Below, piece by piece: positions 1 to 8,411 of a DNA stretch of 51,418 bases. Position numbers and translations under genes: made by a program. Location of the stretch: contig NZ_BMHV01000023.1 in NCBI RefSeq assembly GCF_014641495.1, forward strand, positions 1 to 51,418. The letters are read 5' to 3'. Position 1 is the first letter of the stretch, and each line of letters begins with the position of its first letter. Below the pieces are notes generated by a model. The model made no database searches. It had not been told where the DNA came from and saw nothing but the letters and a program-made list of their open reading frames with translations. The stretch is from Terasakiella brassicae. Its GTDB lineage: Bacteria > Pseudomonadota > Alphaproteobacteria > Rhodospirillales > Terasakiellaceae.

Positions 1-1
1 G

Positions 2-709
2 GTTCTGCCGATTATCGTCGGTGTGTTGTTGCTGGGTGGGGCTTTTGGCCTGAACCCTGTGGAAACCCACAAATGGGGCGGCTTGATGCTGACCTTGGTC
101 CTGTCCTATGTCGGGATCGTGGCGGCCTTGCCGTTCGGGGTCATTCTGGCCTTGGGCCGGCGTTCGGAAATGCCGATGGTCAAGATGGTTTGTGTGACCT
201 TTATCGAACTGTGGCGCGGTGTGCCGTTGATCTCGGTTCTGTTTATGGCGTCTGTGATGTTGCCTTTGTTCCTGCCGGAAGGCTGGGACTTTGAAAAACT
301 GATGCGTGCCTTGATCGGGATTATCCTGTTCCAGTCGGCCTATATGGCGGAAGTTATTCGTGGTGGCCTGCAAGCCATTCCGAAAGGCCAGTTCGAGGCG
401 GCGGCCTCGCTGGGGTTGGGCTATTGGCGTTCGATGGGGCTGATTATTCTGCCCCAAGCGTTGAAGCTGGTCATCCCCGGTATCGTCAACACGTTCATTG
501 CCCTGTTTAAAGATACGACCTTGGTTTTGATTATCGGTTTGCTGGATATTCTGGCAACGGTGCAAGCCATGATTACCGACCCGACATGGCGGGGCGTATC
601 GACTGAGGGGTACATTTTTGCAGCGTTCTGTTTCTGGGTTTTCTGTTTCGGGATGTCCCGTTACAGCCAAGCTTTGGAGCGCAAACTTCACACCGGACAC
701 AAACGCTAA
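2..709 (+). CDS. aapM: Amino-acid ABC transporter permease, 3' part (AapM-like)
   Basis: This is the C-terminal part of an inner-membrane permease of the polar amino-acid ABC family. The frame is open to the left edge, so the true start lies outside the window. The GTG at position 23 is probably internal, because AapM/BztC proteins are usually about 380 residues and only about 235 are present. The visible part has several hydrophobic membrane segments and the cytoplasmic EAA loop ([15 protein letters not shown]), which docks on the ATPase. The ATPase gene follows 9 nt downstream, so the two are co-transcribed. The substrate (general L-amino acids or glutamate/aspartate) is inferred from the family and cannot be fixed without the missing binding-protein gene. 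Confidence 0.88.
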   Translation, partial: VLPIIVGVLLLGGAFGLNPVETHKWGGLMLTLVLSYVGIVAALPFGVILALGRRSEMPMVKMVCVTFIELWRGVPLISVLFMASVMLPLFLPEGWDFEKLMRALIGIILFQSAYMAEVIRGGLQAIPKGQFEAAASLGLGYWRSMGLIILPQALKLVIPGIVNTFIALFKDTTLVLIIGLLDILATVQAMITDPTWRGVSTEGYIFAAFCFWVFCFGMSRYSQALERKLHTGHKR

Positions 710-718
710 GAGGAAGAC

Positions 719-1540
719 ATGACAAGAGATCCCGATGCAATTACAGATACCGTGCCCGAAGCGCAATTGCGCGCCGGTCGCAATCTAGAGCATGAAGTCG
801 CACAGGAAGACGTTATCCAATTGATCAATATGAACAAATGGTATGGCGATTTCCATGTTTTGCGCGATATTAACCTGAACGTCCATAAGGGCGAACGGAT
901 CGTAATTTGTGGACCTTCCGGTTCCGGTAAATCCACGATGATCCGCTGTATCAACCGTTTGGAAGAACATCAACAGGGCCAGATCATCGTGGATGGTGTG
1001 GAACTGACCAACGATCTTAAAAATATCGACAAGATCCGCCGCGAGGTGGGGATGTGCTTCCAGCACTTCAACCTGTTTCCGCATTTGACCATTCTGGAAA
1101 ACTGTGTGCTGGCGCCGATGTGGGTGCGCAAAGAACCCCGCGCCGAAGCCGAAGCCCGTGCCATGCATTATCTGGAACGGGTTAAGATCCCGGAACAGGC
1201 CAATAAATATCCGGGCCAGCTTTCCGGTGGTCAACAGCAACGTGTGGCGATTGCCCGGTCTTTGTGCATGCAGCCGAAAATCATGCTGTTTGATGAACCG
1301 ACCTCGGCGCTTGATCCGGAAATGATCAAGGAAGTACTGGATACAATGGTACAACTGGCCGAAGAAGGCATGACCATGCTGTGTGTCACACACGAAATGG
1401 GCTTCGCCAAAACGGTCGCCGACCGCGTCATCTTCATGGCGGACGGACAGATCGTCGAAGAAAACGAACCCCACGCGTTCTTCAACAATCCACAGGAGCT
1501 AAGAACACAAGAGTTCCTAAGCCAGATTATCGGGCATTAA
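719..1540 (+). CDS. aapP: Amino-acid ABC transporter ATP-binding protein (AapP-like)
   Basis: This 273-residue ATPase energises the amino-acid transporter whose permease is encoded just upstream. It has Walker A (GPSGSGKS, about residues 65-72), the Q-loop region [10 protein letters not shown], the ABC signature LSGGQQQR, Walker B with DEPTSALDP, and the switch histidine in CVTHEMGF. These are typical of the GlnQ/AapP family. The N-terminal ~30 residues before the ATPase fold match the longer N-terminus of AapP/BztD. The ATG has an AGGAAG ribosome-binding site 5 nt upstream. It is the last gene of its operon and a hairpin terminator follows directly. Confidence 0.93.
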   Translation: MTRDPDAITDTVPEAQLRAGRNLEHEVAQEDVIQLINMNKWYGDFHVLRDINLNVHKGERIVICGPSGSGKSTMIRCINRLEEHQQGQIIVDGVELTNDLKNIDKIRREVGMCFQHFNLFPHLTILENCVLAPMWVRKEPRAEAEARAMHYLERVKIPEQANKYPGQLSGGQQQRVAIARSLCMQPKIMLFDEPTSALDPEMIKEVLDTMVQLAEEGMTMLCVTHEMGFAKTVADRVIFMADGQIVEENEPHAFFNNPQELRTQEFLSQIIGH

Positions 1541-1550
1541 ATAAAGAAGG

Positions 1551-1580
1551 AGCCTCCGTCATTTTGACGGGGGCTTTTTT
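1551..1580 (+). terminator. Rho-independent terminator after aapP
   Basis: Arms 1551-1561 and 1565-1575 form an 11-bp stem with one G-T wobble and a 3-nt loop, followed by a run of six T ending at 1580. It lies 10 nt after the aapP stop codon and separates it from the convergent rnhB gene. Confidence 0.9.
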
Positions 1581-1588
1581 GTAACGCT

Positions 1589-2200
1589 TTATTCGATCCC
1601 CATAATCTTTTTTATGGGTTTGAAACTTTTGCGGTGATGGGGGCTGACTCCGTGACGGGCAAGGCCTGCCTGATGCAGCTTTACGCCGTAACCTGCGTTT
1701 TTTCCCCAACCATAATGGGGGTGTTCTTTTGCGAGTTCTGCCATTTGACGGTCTCGTGTCACTTTGGCGATGATGGAGGCCGCCGCGATTGAACAGGACA
1801 GACCATCGCCTTTGACAATAGCTTGGGCGGGAATATCAAGGGCTGGTGGGATTTTATTCCCGTCAATGAGGATGAAATCGGGTTTTTGGGGCAGGTTTTC
1901 CACTGCCCTCGTCATGGCGAGGTATGTGGCCTGAAGGATGTTGATCGTATCAATTTCTTCGACACTGGCCTCGCCAACGGCCCAGATGCTTTCCGCCTTG
2001 ATCCGATCAATCAGGCTTTCGCGTTTTTTTGGGGAGAGCTTTTTGGAATCGTTTAAGGCCTGTGCGAGATCGGGGGATAACGTCTCTTGATTAAAAAGAA
2101 CACAGGCGGCGGTGACCGGCCCGGCCCAAGGGCCACGTCCGGCTTCATCAACACCGCAGACAAGGCCGGGATGTTGGTTTTCGAGGCTGAAATCAGGCAT
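1589..2200 (-). CDS. rnhB: Ribonuclease HII
   Basis: RNase HII cuts the RNA strand of RNA-DNA hybrids and removes single misincorporated ribonucleotides. The family signature GVDEAGRGPWAGP near the N-terminus carries the first catalytic Asp-Glu pair. A further acidic residue is in LIDGNK, and the conserved SIIAKVTRDR and HYGWGKNAGYG blocks follow. I start it at the ATG at 2200 (MPDFSLEN), giving 203 residues, because TGAGAA lies just upstream. The ATG 33 nt further out (2233) has no ribosome-binding site. It is transcribed away from the glycosyltransferase gene at 2286. Confidence 0.95.
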   Translation of the reverse strand: MPDFSLENQHPGLVCGVDEAGRGPWAGPVTAACVLFNQETLSPDLAQALNDSKKLSPKKRESLIDRIKAESIWAVGEASVEEIDTINILQATYLAMTRAVENLPQKPDFILIDGNKIPPALDIPAQAIVKGDGLSCSIAAASIIAKVTRDRQMAELAKEHPHYGWGKNAGYGVKLHQAGLARHGVSPHHRKSFKPIKKIMGIE

Positions 2201-2274
2201 TTTTTTCTCAGGTGTGTTTAAGCTCACAGTCATTAAAATGTAATTTTGTAAACTACATTCATGTCAAACTGTCT

Positions 2275-2280
2275 TATGAT
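2275..2280 (+). promoter_or_regulatory. Possible -10 box of a leaderless transcript
   Basis: TATGAT lies 5 nt before the ATG at 2286, which has no Shine-Dalgarno sequence. Transcription from this -10 would begin at or next to the start codon. No good -35 element is seen at 16-18 nt spacing, so this is tentative. Confidence 0.25.
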
Positions 2281-2285
2281 GTAAC

Positions 2286-2957
2286 ATGCTTAGTATTGTC
2301 ATCCCAACCTATAACAGTGCAGCCGGTCTGGAAAAAACACTTCAAAGACTGGTACCGCCGCCTTATGCCCGTGAAATTATTGTGGTGGATGGCGGGTCGT
2401 GTGACGAAACGTTTGAGATTGCCAGACGTTATGCCGATCAGGTGGCCTCCTGCCCCAAAGGGCGCGGAACGCAGCTGCGTTTCGGGGCGGCACAAGCGTC
2501 CGGGGACTGGATGTTGTTTTTACATAGCGATACAGTGTTACAAGCGGGGTGGGGGGCTGATGTCTGTGCGTTTATTGCGCAATGTAACGCCAACCATCGG
2601 GCCGGATATTTTTCATTCGCTTTGGATGATGACACCATATGGGCCCGGCGTTTGGAAAAAATTGTGGCATGGCGCAGTCGTGTGTTGGGCCTGCCCTATG
2701 GGGATCAGGGCCTGTTGATTTCGCGTGATCATTATGACCGAATTGGCGGGTTTCGTGATATACCATTGATGGAAGATGTTGATCTTGCGCGCCGGATCGG
2801 GAAAAAGAATTTATATCCCTTGTCGAGTGTAGCCATAACATCGGCTGCGAAATATCAGCAAAATGGCTATGGGCGGCGTGTCTTGCGAAATGCTGCTTGT
2901 TTAAGCCTTTATTTCTTGGGATTATCGCCTCATACAATTGTGAAATTATATGAGTAA
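2286..2957 (+). CDS. TIGR04283-type glycosyltransferase (arsenosugar-associated)
   Basis: This family-2 glycosyltransferase of 223 residues starts with the typical nucleotide-sugar fold (LSIVIPTYNS). It has the DGGSCDET loop and an LHSDT metal/nucleotide motif. It belongs to the set labelled 'arsenosugar biosynthesis-associated glycosyltransferase' (TIGR04283), which usually sits beside a TIGR04282 protein, as here 9 nt downstream. The 'arsenosugar' label comes from genome context in other bacteria. No arsenic gene is visible in this window, so the substrate is unknown. The start is fixed by the conserved N-terminus although no ribosome-binding site precedes it. Confidence 0.85.
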   Translation: MLSIVIPTYNSAAGLEKTLQRLVPPPYAREIIVVDGGSCDETFEIARRYADQVASCPKGRGTQLRFGAAQASGDWMLFLHSDTVLQAGWGADVCAFIAQCNANHRAGYFSFALDDDTIWARRLEKIVAWRSRVLGLPYGDQGLLISRDHYDRIGGFRDIPLMEDVDLARRIGKKNLYPLSSVAITSAAKYQQNGYGRRVLRNAACLSLYFLGLSPHTIVKLYE

Positions 2958-2966
2958 GCGCGCCTC

Positions 2967-3569
2967 GTGCAGAAACATTTGATTATCTTTGCCAAGAACC
3001 CACGTATCGGGCGGGTGAAAACCCGGTTAGCGCGCGATATCGGCAGGGTGCCCGCATGGGTTTTTTATCGCCGTATGTTATCACTTATGACTAAAAGGTT
3101 GTCGGCGTGCAAAGGCTGGACAACCTGGTTGGCAATCAGCCCGGATGATGCGCCCAAACGATGCTTTCCGGTTCAACGTGTAAAATGGATGAAACAGGGG
3201 ACAGGTGATTTGGGCGCACGTCTGGGGCGCCCCACCCAAATATTACCACCGGGGCCATTTATTGTTGTGGGGACCGATATTCCCGATATTCGCCCGATCC
3301 ATATTCACAAGGCATTTCGCCTGTTAGGACATAAGGATGCGGTGTTCGGCCCATGTACAGATGGTGGGTTTTGGCTGGTCGGTTTGAAACGACATGGGGC
3401 AAAGGTTAATCCCTATCGCAAAAAGGTGCGCTGGTCCCATCCGGAAACATTGCAGGATTGTTTGGCAAATCTGAAAACAGCCAAGGTCGGTTTTATTGAT
3501 GTTTTAGATGATATTGATACCTTGAACGACCTTGAAAAATGGCAAGACAAAGAACGAGGAGCTTTTTAA
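2967..3569 (+). CDS. TIGR04282-type DUF2064 glycosyltransferase-like protein
   Basis: This 200-residue protein is of the DUF2064/TIGR04282 family, which has a nucleotidyltransferase-like GT-A fold. Family marks are IIFAKNPRIGRVKTRLA at the N-terminus, VGTDIPDI (usually GSDCP) in the middle, and the FGPCTDGGFWLVGL block. The start is a GTG. Its stop codon overlaps the next start as TAATG, giving translational coupling with the transporter gene. It works with, or is at least co-expressed with, the TIGR04283 protein upstream. The reaction is unproven. Confidence 0.83.
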   Translation: MQKHLIIFAKNPRIGRVKTRLARDIGRVPAWVFYRRMLSLMTKRLSACKGWTTWLAISPDDAPKRCFPVQRVKWMKQGTGDLGARLGRPTQILPPGPFIVVGTDIPDIRPIHIHKAFRLLGHKDAVFGPCTDGGFWLVGLKRHGAKVNPYRKKVRWSHPETLQDCLANLKTAKVGFIDVLDDIDTLNDLEKWQDKERGAF

Positions 3570-5401
3570 TGGCATCGGTCAGTTTACCGGATATGCATGG
3601 GATATTTGTTCTCATTCTGATGGTCTGCGCGCTCATTTTATTTACCCGTGAGAGGATTGCACTTGAAACATCAAGTCTGGCGATTTTGACAATCCTTCTG
3701 GTTGGTTTTGAAGTCTATCCCTATTATGTGGAAGGTGAGCGTTTACACGCGATTGAGTTTTTTAAGGGGTTTGGGCATGAGGCGTTGATCGCCGTATGTG
3801 CCCTGATGATTGTCGGTCAGGGGCTTGTGCGCACCGGTGCCTTGGAACCGATGGGCCGTTTCTTGGCAAAGGCGTGGAATGTCAGTCCGTCACTGTCGCT
3901 TTTGCTGACTTTGTTGATCAGTGCGGTTTTCAGTGCATTTGTGAACAATGTGCCGATCGTAGTTTTGTTATTGCCGATTTTAATCAGTATTGGGCACCGT
4001 ACAGGCAAGTCACCGTCCGGTATGTTGATGCCGATGGGGTTTGCCACGTTAATCGGCGGGATGAGTACGACAATCGGTACGTCAACCAACCTGTTGGTGG
4101 TTTCTGTTGCCAATGATGTGGGCAATATTCATTTTGGTATGTTCGATTTTGTTGTTCCGGCTGTTATTGCGGGCGGTGTTGCGATTTTGTTTTTGTGGTT
4201 GGTTGCCCCGCACATTTTACCGAAACGCGAAACGCCCTTGGGTGATTTCTCCCCACGTATTTTTGAAGCGCATTTACATGTCGAAGAAGGTGGCTTTGCC
4301 GAGGGAAAAACGTTTTCTGATGTGCGGGAGAAATCAGGCAATAAGTTACAGGTGTTGGAGATTTTGCGTGATGACGATAAAATTGTCCGCCCCTTACCGG
4401 ATGCAACGTTGCGCGCAGGGGATCGTTTGGCAGTGCGCGATACGCCGGAAAATCTGAAAGATTTTGAGGAAGCATTGGGGATGAGCCTTTATCGCGATGA
4501 TGATTCCCCCATTGATGAGGATAACCCTTTACGTGCGGAAGGCCAGCAAATTGCGGAAGTTGTTGTCACGCAAGGATCCTCGTTACAAGGCGCGGTCTTG
4601 TCCGATATCCGGTTTGCAGATCGCTATCAGTTGGTGATTTTGGCCCTGCATAGACCCGGTCATAAAACACAGGTTTTGCAAAAGGATATTGGCAATATGA
4701 TCCTGCGCACCGGGGATGTTCTGCTGGTTCAGGGGACACAGGAAAAATTAGCCGAACTTAAGAAAAGCGGGCATGTTTTGGTGCTGGATGCCACCAGTGA
4801 TTTACCGCGCACAAGTCGTGCACCGATTGCAACGGTGATTATGTTGGGGGTTGTGGCTGCTGCTGCTTTTGGTCTTATGCCAATTGCGATCAGTGCGGTT
4901 TGCGGTATTTTATTGATGTTGATAAGCCGCTGCATGACATGGCGGGATGCCGCACAAGCCCTGAATACACGAGTGATTTTGATTGTGGTGGCCAGTTTGG
5001 CTTTGGGCAGTGCCTTGTTGCAAACAGGCGGTGCGGATTTCATGGCGAGATTATTTTTGGCGGTTAGTGCAGGGAGTTCACCGCCCTTTATTTTGGCAGG
5101 GTTGATGCTGGTTATGGCGATCTTGACCAATATTGTGTCCAACAATGCGGCAGCGGTTATTGGAACGCCGATTGCGATTAATATCGCCCATCAGTTGGGG
5201 TTGCCCGCAGAACCCTTTATCCTTGCGGTTTTGTTCGGGGCAAATTTAAGTTTTGTAACCCCGATGGCCTATAAAACGAATTTGCTGGTGATGAGTGCCG
5301 GGGGATACGAGTTTAGCGATTTTGTGCGTGTCGGCTTGCCTTTGGCCGTTCTTTTATGGGCGGTTTTCAGCTTTCTGCTGCCTCAGATGTATGGGTTCTA
5401 G
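3569..5401 (+). CDS. SLC13/DASS-family transporter with two RCK_C (TrkA-C) domains
   Basis: This 610-residue inner-membrane transporter is of the divalent anion:Na+ symporter type. Two membrane blocks of about six helices each flank a soluble insert of about 180 residues. The insert carries two RCK_C modules, each ending in a phrase like LRAGDRLAV or LRTGDVLLV. Both re-entrant hairpin motifs are visible (FVNNVPIVV and SNNAAAVIGTP). The start is the ATG at 3569, with GAGGAG 6 nt upstream and a one-base overlap with the preceding stop. The substrate is not evident: sulfate, dicarboxylate and other oxyanions are all possible. The last 35 nt overlap the convergent DAG-kinase-like gene. Confidence 0.88.
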   Translation: MASVSLPDMHGIFVLILMVCALILFTRERIALETSSLAILTILLVGFEVYPYYVEGERLHAIEFFKGFGHEALIAVCALMIVGQGLVRTGALEPMGRFLAKAWNVSPSLSLLLTLLISAVFSAFVNNVPIVVLLLPILISIGHRTGKSPSGMLMPMGFATLIGGMSTTIGTSTNLLVVSVANDVGNIHFGMFDFVVPAVIAGGVAILFLWLVAPHILPKRETPLGDFSPRIFEAHLHVEEGGFAEGKTFSDVREKSGNKLQVLEILRDDDKIVRPLPDATLRAGDRLAVRDTPENLKDFEEALGMSLYRDDDSPIDEDNPLRAEGQQIAEVVVTQGSSLQGAVLSDIRFADRYQLVILALHRPGHKTQVLQKDIGNMILRTGDVLLVQGTQEKLAELKKSGHVLVLDATSDLPRTSRAPIATVIMLGVVAAAAFGLMPIAISAVCGILLMLISRCMTWRDAAQALNTRVILIVVASLALGSALLQTGGADFMARLFLAVSAGSSPPFILAGLMLVMAILTNIVSNNAAAVIGTPIAINIAHQLGLPAEPFILAVLFGANLSFVTPMAYKTNLLVMSAGGYEFSDFVRVGLPLAVLLWAVFSFLLPQMYGF

Positions 5402-6290
5402 GGGCCAGAACAGTTAAGGGAAAGCTGTCGATACGTACCTCGACGGGGAGCATACCGACATAATCCCCATCAGCCTGAACCGGCAGGGCGTTTTTGCTTT
5501 CAATGCGCACATGTGTCCCTTTGGTGATGGTGACGTCTTTTAAATAGGGCAGGCGTCCCATCGCCAAGGCCAACCCATAACGCAAAGCCGCCCAAAGCCC
5601 TTTTTGATGAAGCATGACCACATGAAAAACCGGTTCTTCCAACGCTGCATTCGGGGATATAGTGAAGGGCCCCCCATAAAAGCGCCCGTTTGTCACGATA
5701 ACGTTGGCTGTTTCATAACTTGCCCCATCGACGTTGACAGTCAGCTCCAGTTCTTTCATGCGTTTGATGGCCTTGAGGGCGGCGACGACATAAGCCGCCC
5801 CGCCGATCCGTCTTTTTAAACTGGTTTCCAGTGAGGCAACGGACAATGAGTCGATCCCGACCCCGACCATCATAATAAAGCGCTTATTCCCCATTAATCC
5901 GGGATAGACCTGTTTGGGGTGCAATGTTTCGACCATCGCGGCAATTTTGCGCATGGATGTACCAAGGCCCAGTTCCCGGGCAAAGACATTGGCCGTGCCC
6001 AATGGTAGGACAAGCAAGGGGCAATCACTTCCCCGCATCCCATTGGCGACTTCGGCAATGGTGCCGTCACCGCCTGCGGCACAAATAATGTCATAAGGGA
6101 TTTTATCCGGTTTTCGATTGATGGCTTTATCGGCGCGTTTAATGCCATGTCCGGCATATTTGGTCGGGCTGACCTTGACTTTAGAGGCATGTTTTCGCAG
6201 GGCTTGCAAGGCAATCCGCAATCTTTTGCGGTTGCGCCCACCGGCAACCGGATTATGGATGACTTTAATGCGTTGGTCGTGAATGGCCAT
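5367..6290 (-). CDS. Diacylglycerol kinase family lipid kinase (YegS/DgkB-like)
   Basis: This 307-residue lipid kinase of the DAGK catalytic family uses ATP to phosphorylate a diacylglycerol-like lipid. The nucleotide-binding motif GGDGT is at residues 73-77, preceded by the phosphate-binding HNPVAGG at 12-18 and followed by PLGTANVFA at 96-104. A C-terminal beta-sandwich (residues ~150-300) carries GGPFTISP. The gene is divergent from the PlcP-like phosphoesterase gene, 115 bp away. A DAG kinase would recycle diacylglycerol produced by such a phosphoesterase. The final ~11 codons overlap the 3' end of the transporter gene. Confidence 0.9.
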   Translation of the reverse strand: MAIHDQRIKVIHNPVAGGRNRKRLRIALQALRKHASKVKVSPTKYAGHGIKRADKAINRKPDKIPYDIICAAGGDGTIAEVANGMRGSDCPLLVLPLGTANVFARELGLGTSMRKIAAMVETLHPKQVYPGLMGNKRFIMMVGVGIDSLSVASLETSLKRRIGGAAYVVAALKAIKRMKELELTVNVDGASYETANVIVTNGRFYGGPFTISPNAALEEPVFHVVMLHQKGLWAALRYGLALAMGRLPYLKDVTITKGTHVRIESKNALPVQADGDYVGMLPVEVRIDSFPLTVLAPRTHTSEAAES

Positions 6291-6405
6291 AATGGAGCCT
6301 CCCCTTGCAATAAAAGATTCAAAATGTAGTCACAAAGCTGCAAGCCTTCGCGCGTAAAAAAGTGCCAATAAAGTATTTCGCTTTTAATGCGGTTTTGTTG
6401 CCGAA

Positions 6406-7323
6406 ATGGAAAATATGGCGGGACAGATGGATGTTGGCGTAAATCCGAAGAAATACAGATCGATTTTCATCTCCGATATACATTTGGGGACAGCCGGATG
6501 CAAGGCAGATTATTTGCTGGATTTCCTGAAGCAGACAGAATCTGAAAATTTGTATCTGGTCGGCGATATCGTCGATGGCTGGCGTTTGCGTCGATCCTGG
6601 TATTGGCCGCAAAGTCATAATGATGTCGTGCAAAAAATCCTGCGAAAAGCGCGCAAAGGGACAAATGTTGTTTTTATTCCCGGCAACCATGACGCCTTTG
6701 TCCGCCCTTATGTGGAACATGATTTCGGCGATATTCAGGTCCATGACGAAATGGTCCATGAAACCGCCGATGGTAAAAAGTTATTGGTTATTCACGGCGA
6801 TGAATTCGATGTTGTGGTGAAATATGCCAAATGGCTGGCTGTTCTGGGGGATGGTGCTTACGGCGTTGCCTTGAAGGTCAATGATTATTTCAATTGGGTG
6901 CGGGCGAAATTTGGATATGGCTATTGGTCGTTGTCCGCCTATTTGAAATTCAAAGTCAAAAATGCTGTGCAATTTATTGCCGATTTTGAAACGGCCTTGG
7001 CCGAGGTCGCCCGCAAACGTGATATCGACGGAATTGTGTGCGGGCATATTCACCATCCGGAAATCCGCGATATTGACGGTGTTTTATACTGTAATGATGG
7101 CGACTGGGTGGAGAGTTGTTCTGCCCTGGTTGAGCATGCTGACGGGCGTTTGGAAATTATCTACTGGATGGGTCCGCCATCTTATATCAAAAAAGAAATA
7201 GAGGATAAAATATGCGTCTCCTCATCGTCACAGATGCGTGGCTCCCGCAAATCAATGGCGTTGTTAGAACGCATCAGTCCCTTATTAAACATCTTCAAAT
7301 CCAAGGCATCGACGTCCGGCTGA
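6406..7323 (+). CDS. plcP: PlcP-like metallophosphoesterase (COG2908, LpxH-related)
   Basis: This calcineurin-fold phosphoesterase has the metal ligands D24-x-H26, D54, N94-H95, H130 and the GHIHHP block at 213-218. The phrase VDGWRLRRSWYWPQSHNDV is characteristic of the alphaproteobacterial PlcP branch, which cleaves phospholipids to diacylglycerol under phosphate limitation, rather than of true LpxH. The next gene is a GT4 glycosyltransferase, the usual Agt partner. Family homology ends near residue 255. The last ~37 residues are read from DNA that also encodes the start of the next gene. The start is uncertain between the Met codons at 6406, 6415 and 6427. UDP-diacylglucosamine hydrolysis remains an alternative role. 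Confidence 0.85.
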   Translation: MENMAGQMDVGVNPKKYRSIFISDIHLGTAGCKADYLLDFLKQTESENLYLVGDIVDGWRLRRSWYWPQSHNDVVQKILRKARKGTNVVFIPGNHDAFVRPYVEHDFGDIQVHDEMVHETADGKKLLVIHGDEFDVVVKYAKWLAVLGDGAYGVALKVNDYFNWVRAKFGYGYWSLSAYLKFKVKNAVQFIADFETALAEVARKRDIDGIVCGHIHHPEIRDIDGVLYCNDGDWVESCSALVEHADGRLEIIYWMGPPSYIKKEIEDKICVSSSSQMRGSRKSMALLERISPLLNIFKSKASTSG

Positions 7324-8273
7324 TTTCCCCGCAGGAATTTCGCACAATGGCGTGTCCGTCTTATCCGGAAATTCGTCTTGCGTTATTTCCTGCCCGAAAA
7401 ATGTCCCGTTTGATCCGGGAATTTCGACCCACTGCGATTCATATTTCGACGGAAGGTCCCTTGGGTATAGCGGCCCGTAAATTTTGTGTGCGATACAAAA
7501 TTCCTTTCACAACCGCGTTTCATACTCGCTTTCCTGAATATGTCGAGGCGCGAACAAATATTCCGGCGCGTTATACCAATCAGATTATGAAATGGTTTCA
7601 TCGACCCAGTCGGGCAATTATGACGGCAACCAAGTCCTTGCGTGATGAATTGCGCGAACAGGGGTTTGCAAATGTGGTGACATGGACGCGCGGGATTGAT
7701 ACCGACCTGTTTATACCACGTACAGACAAAATGTTTGCCCATTTGGCTGGTCCGATTTTTATGTATGTCGGACGGGTGGCGATTGAAAAGAATATCGAGG
7801 CCTTTCTCGACCTTGATCTACCGGGCAGCAAAGTTGTGGTTGGGGATGGGCCGCAACTGGATCAATTGAAAGCCCGTTATCGCGATGTCCATTTCACCGG
7901 TATGAAAGAGGGCGAAGAGCTGGCGCAACATTATGCTTCCGGTGATGTTTTTGTCTTTCCCAGTCTAACCGATACGTTCGGCCTTGTGATATTGGAAGCC
8001 TTGGCCTGCGGTGTGCCGGTGGCGGCGTACCCGGTAACCGGTCCGCTTGACGTTATCGGGCGTGCACCGGTGGGGTGTCTGGATTATGATTTGCAAAAAG
8101 CCTGTCTGGGGGCCTTGGAAATTGACGGGGAAGGTTGTCGTGAATATGCGCTGGATTTCTCGTGGGAAACCTGTACGGCGATGTTTTTACAAAATCTGGT
8201 GCCGTTTGAACCGAGAGACTTTCCCTGTTGGTCGAAAAATGTGCAGGATGCGGTGGCCTCAAACCCTTCTTAA
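7212..8273 (+). CDS. GT4-family glycosyltransferase (Agt-like)
   Basis: This 353-residue GT-B fold glycosyltransferase has the N-terminal acceptor domain starting LLIVTDAWLPQINGVVRT. Its C-terminal donor domain has MYVGRVAIEKN and the EX7E-type block PSLTDTFGLVILEALACG. Close families (plant SQD2, bacterial MgtA, marine Agt) transfer a hexose or hexuronate to diacylglycerol, which fits the PlcP-like gene upstream. The ATG has GAGG about 8 nt upstream, and the conserved N-terminus leaves no room for a later start. The 112-nt overlap with the upstream gene therefore appears genuine. Confidence 0.88.
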   Translation: MRLLIVTDAWLPQINGVVRTHQSLIKHLQIQGIDVRLISPQEFRTMACPSYPEIRLALFPARKMSRLIREFRPTAIHISTEGPLGIAARKFCVRYKIPFTTAFHTRFPEYVEARTNIPARYTNQIMKWFHRPSRAIMTATKSLRDELREQGFANVVTWTRGIDTDLFIPRTDKMFAHLAGPIFMYVGRVAIEKNIEAFLDLDLPGSKVVVGDGPQLDQLKARYRDVHFTGMKEGEELAQHYASGDVFVFPSLTDTFGLVILEALACGVPVAAYPVTGPLDVIGRAPVGCLDYDLQKACLGALEIDGEGCREYALDFSWETCTAMFLQNLVPFEPRDFPCWSKNVQDAVASNPS

Positions 8274-8337
8274 TTCCTACTTTGGATTAGTTTTGAGTTT
8301 CAATAAATTAAAAAACATGTCCTTTGGGTATGAGAAA

Positions 8338-8386
8338 TGCTTTCCTATACTATATGAGTAGTGCTAAATGTAGCGATAGGAAACCA
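8338..8386. repeat. Spaced inverted repeat in the leader of the response-regulator gene
   Basis: Arms 8338-8348 (TGCTTTCCTAT) and 8376-8386 (ATAGGAAACCA) match in 10 of 11 positions across a 27-nt spacer. It ends 25 nt before the GTG start at 8412. It may be an operator pair or a 5' leader hairpin. No function is shown. Confidence 0.45.
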
Positions 8387-8411
8387 CTTTACGCACAAAA
8401 AGGTACCTGTT

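Noticed and set aside
785-1474. 229-codon open frame antisense to aapP
   Set aside because: It is a complement of a clear ABC ATPase gene, with no supporting signals.
6291-6405. Pho box for the lipid-remodelling genes
   Set aside because: TGTAGTCACAAAGCTGCAAG has only distant likeness to the CTGTCAT direct repeats and the wrong spacing.
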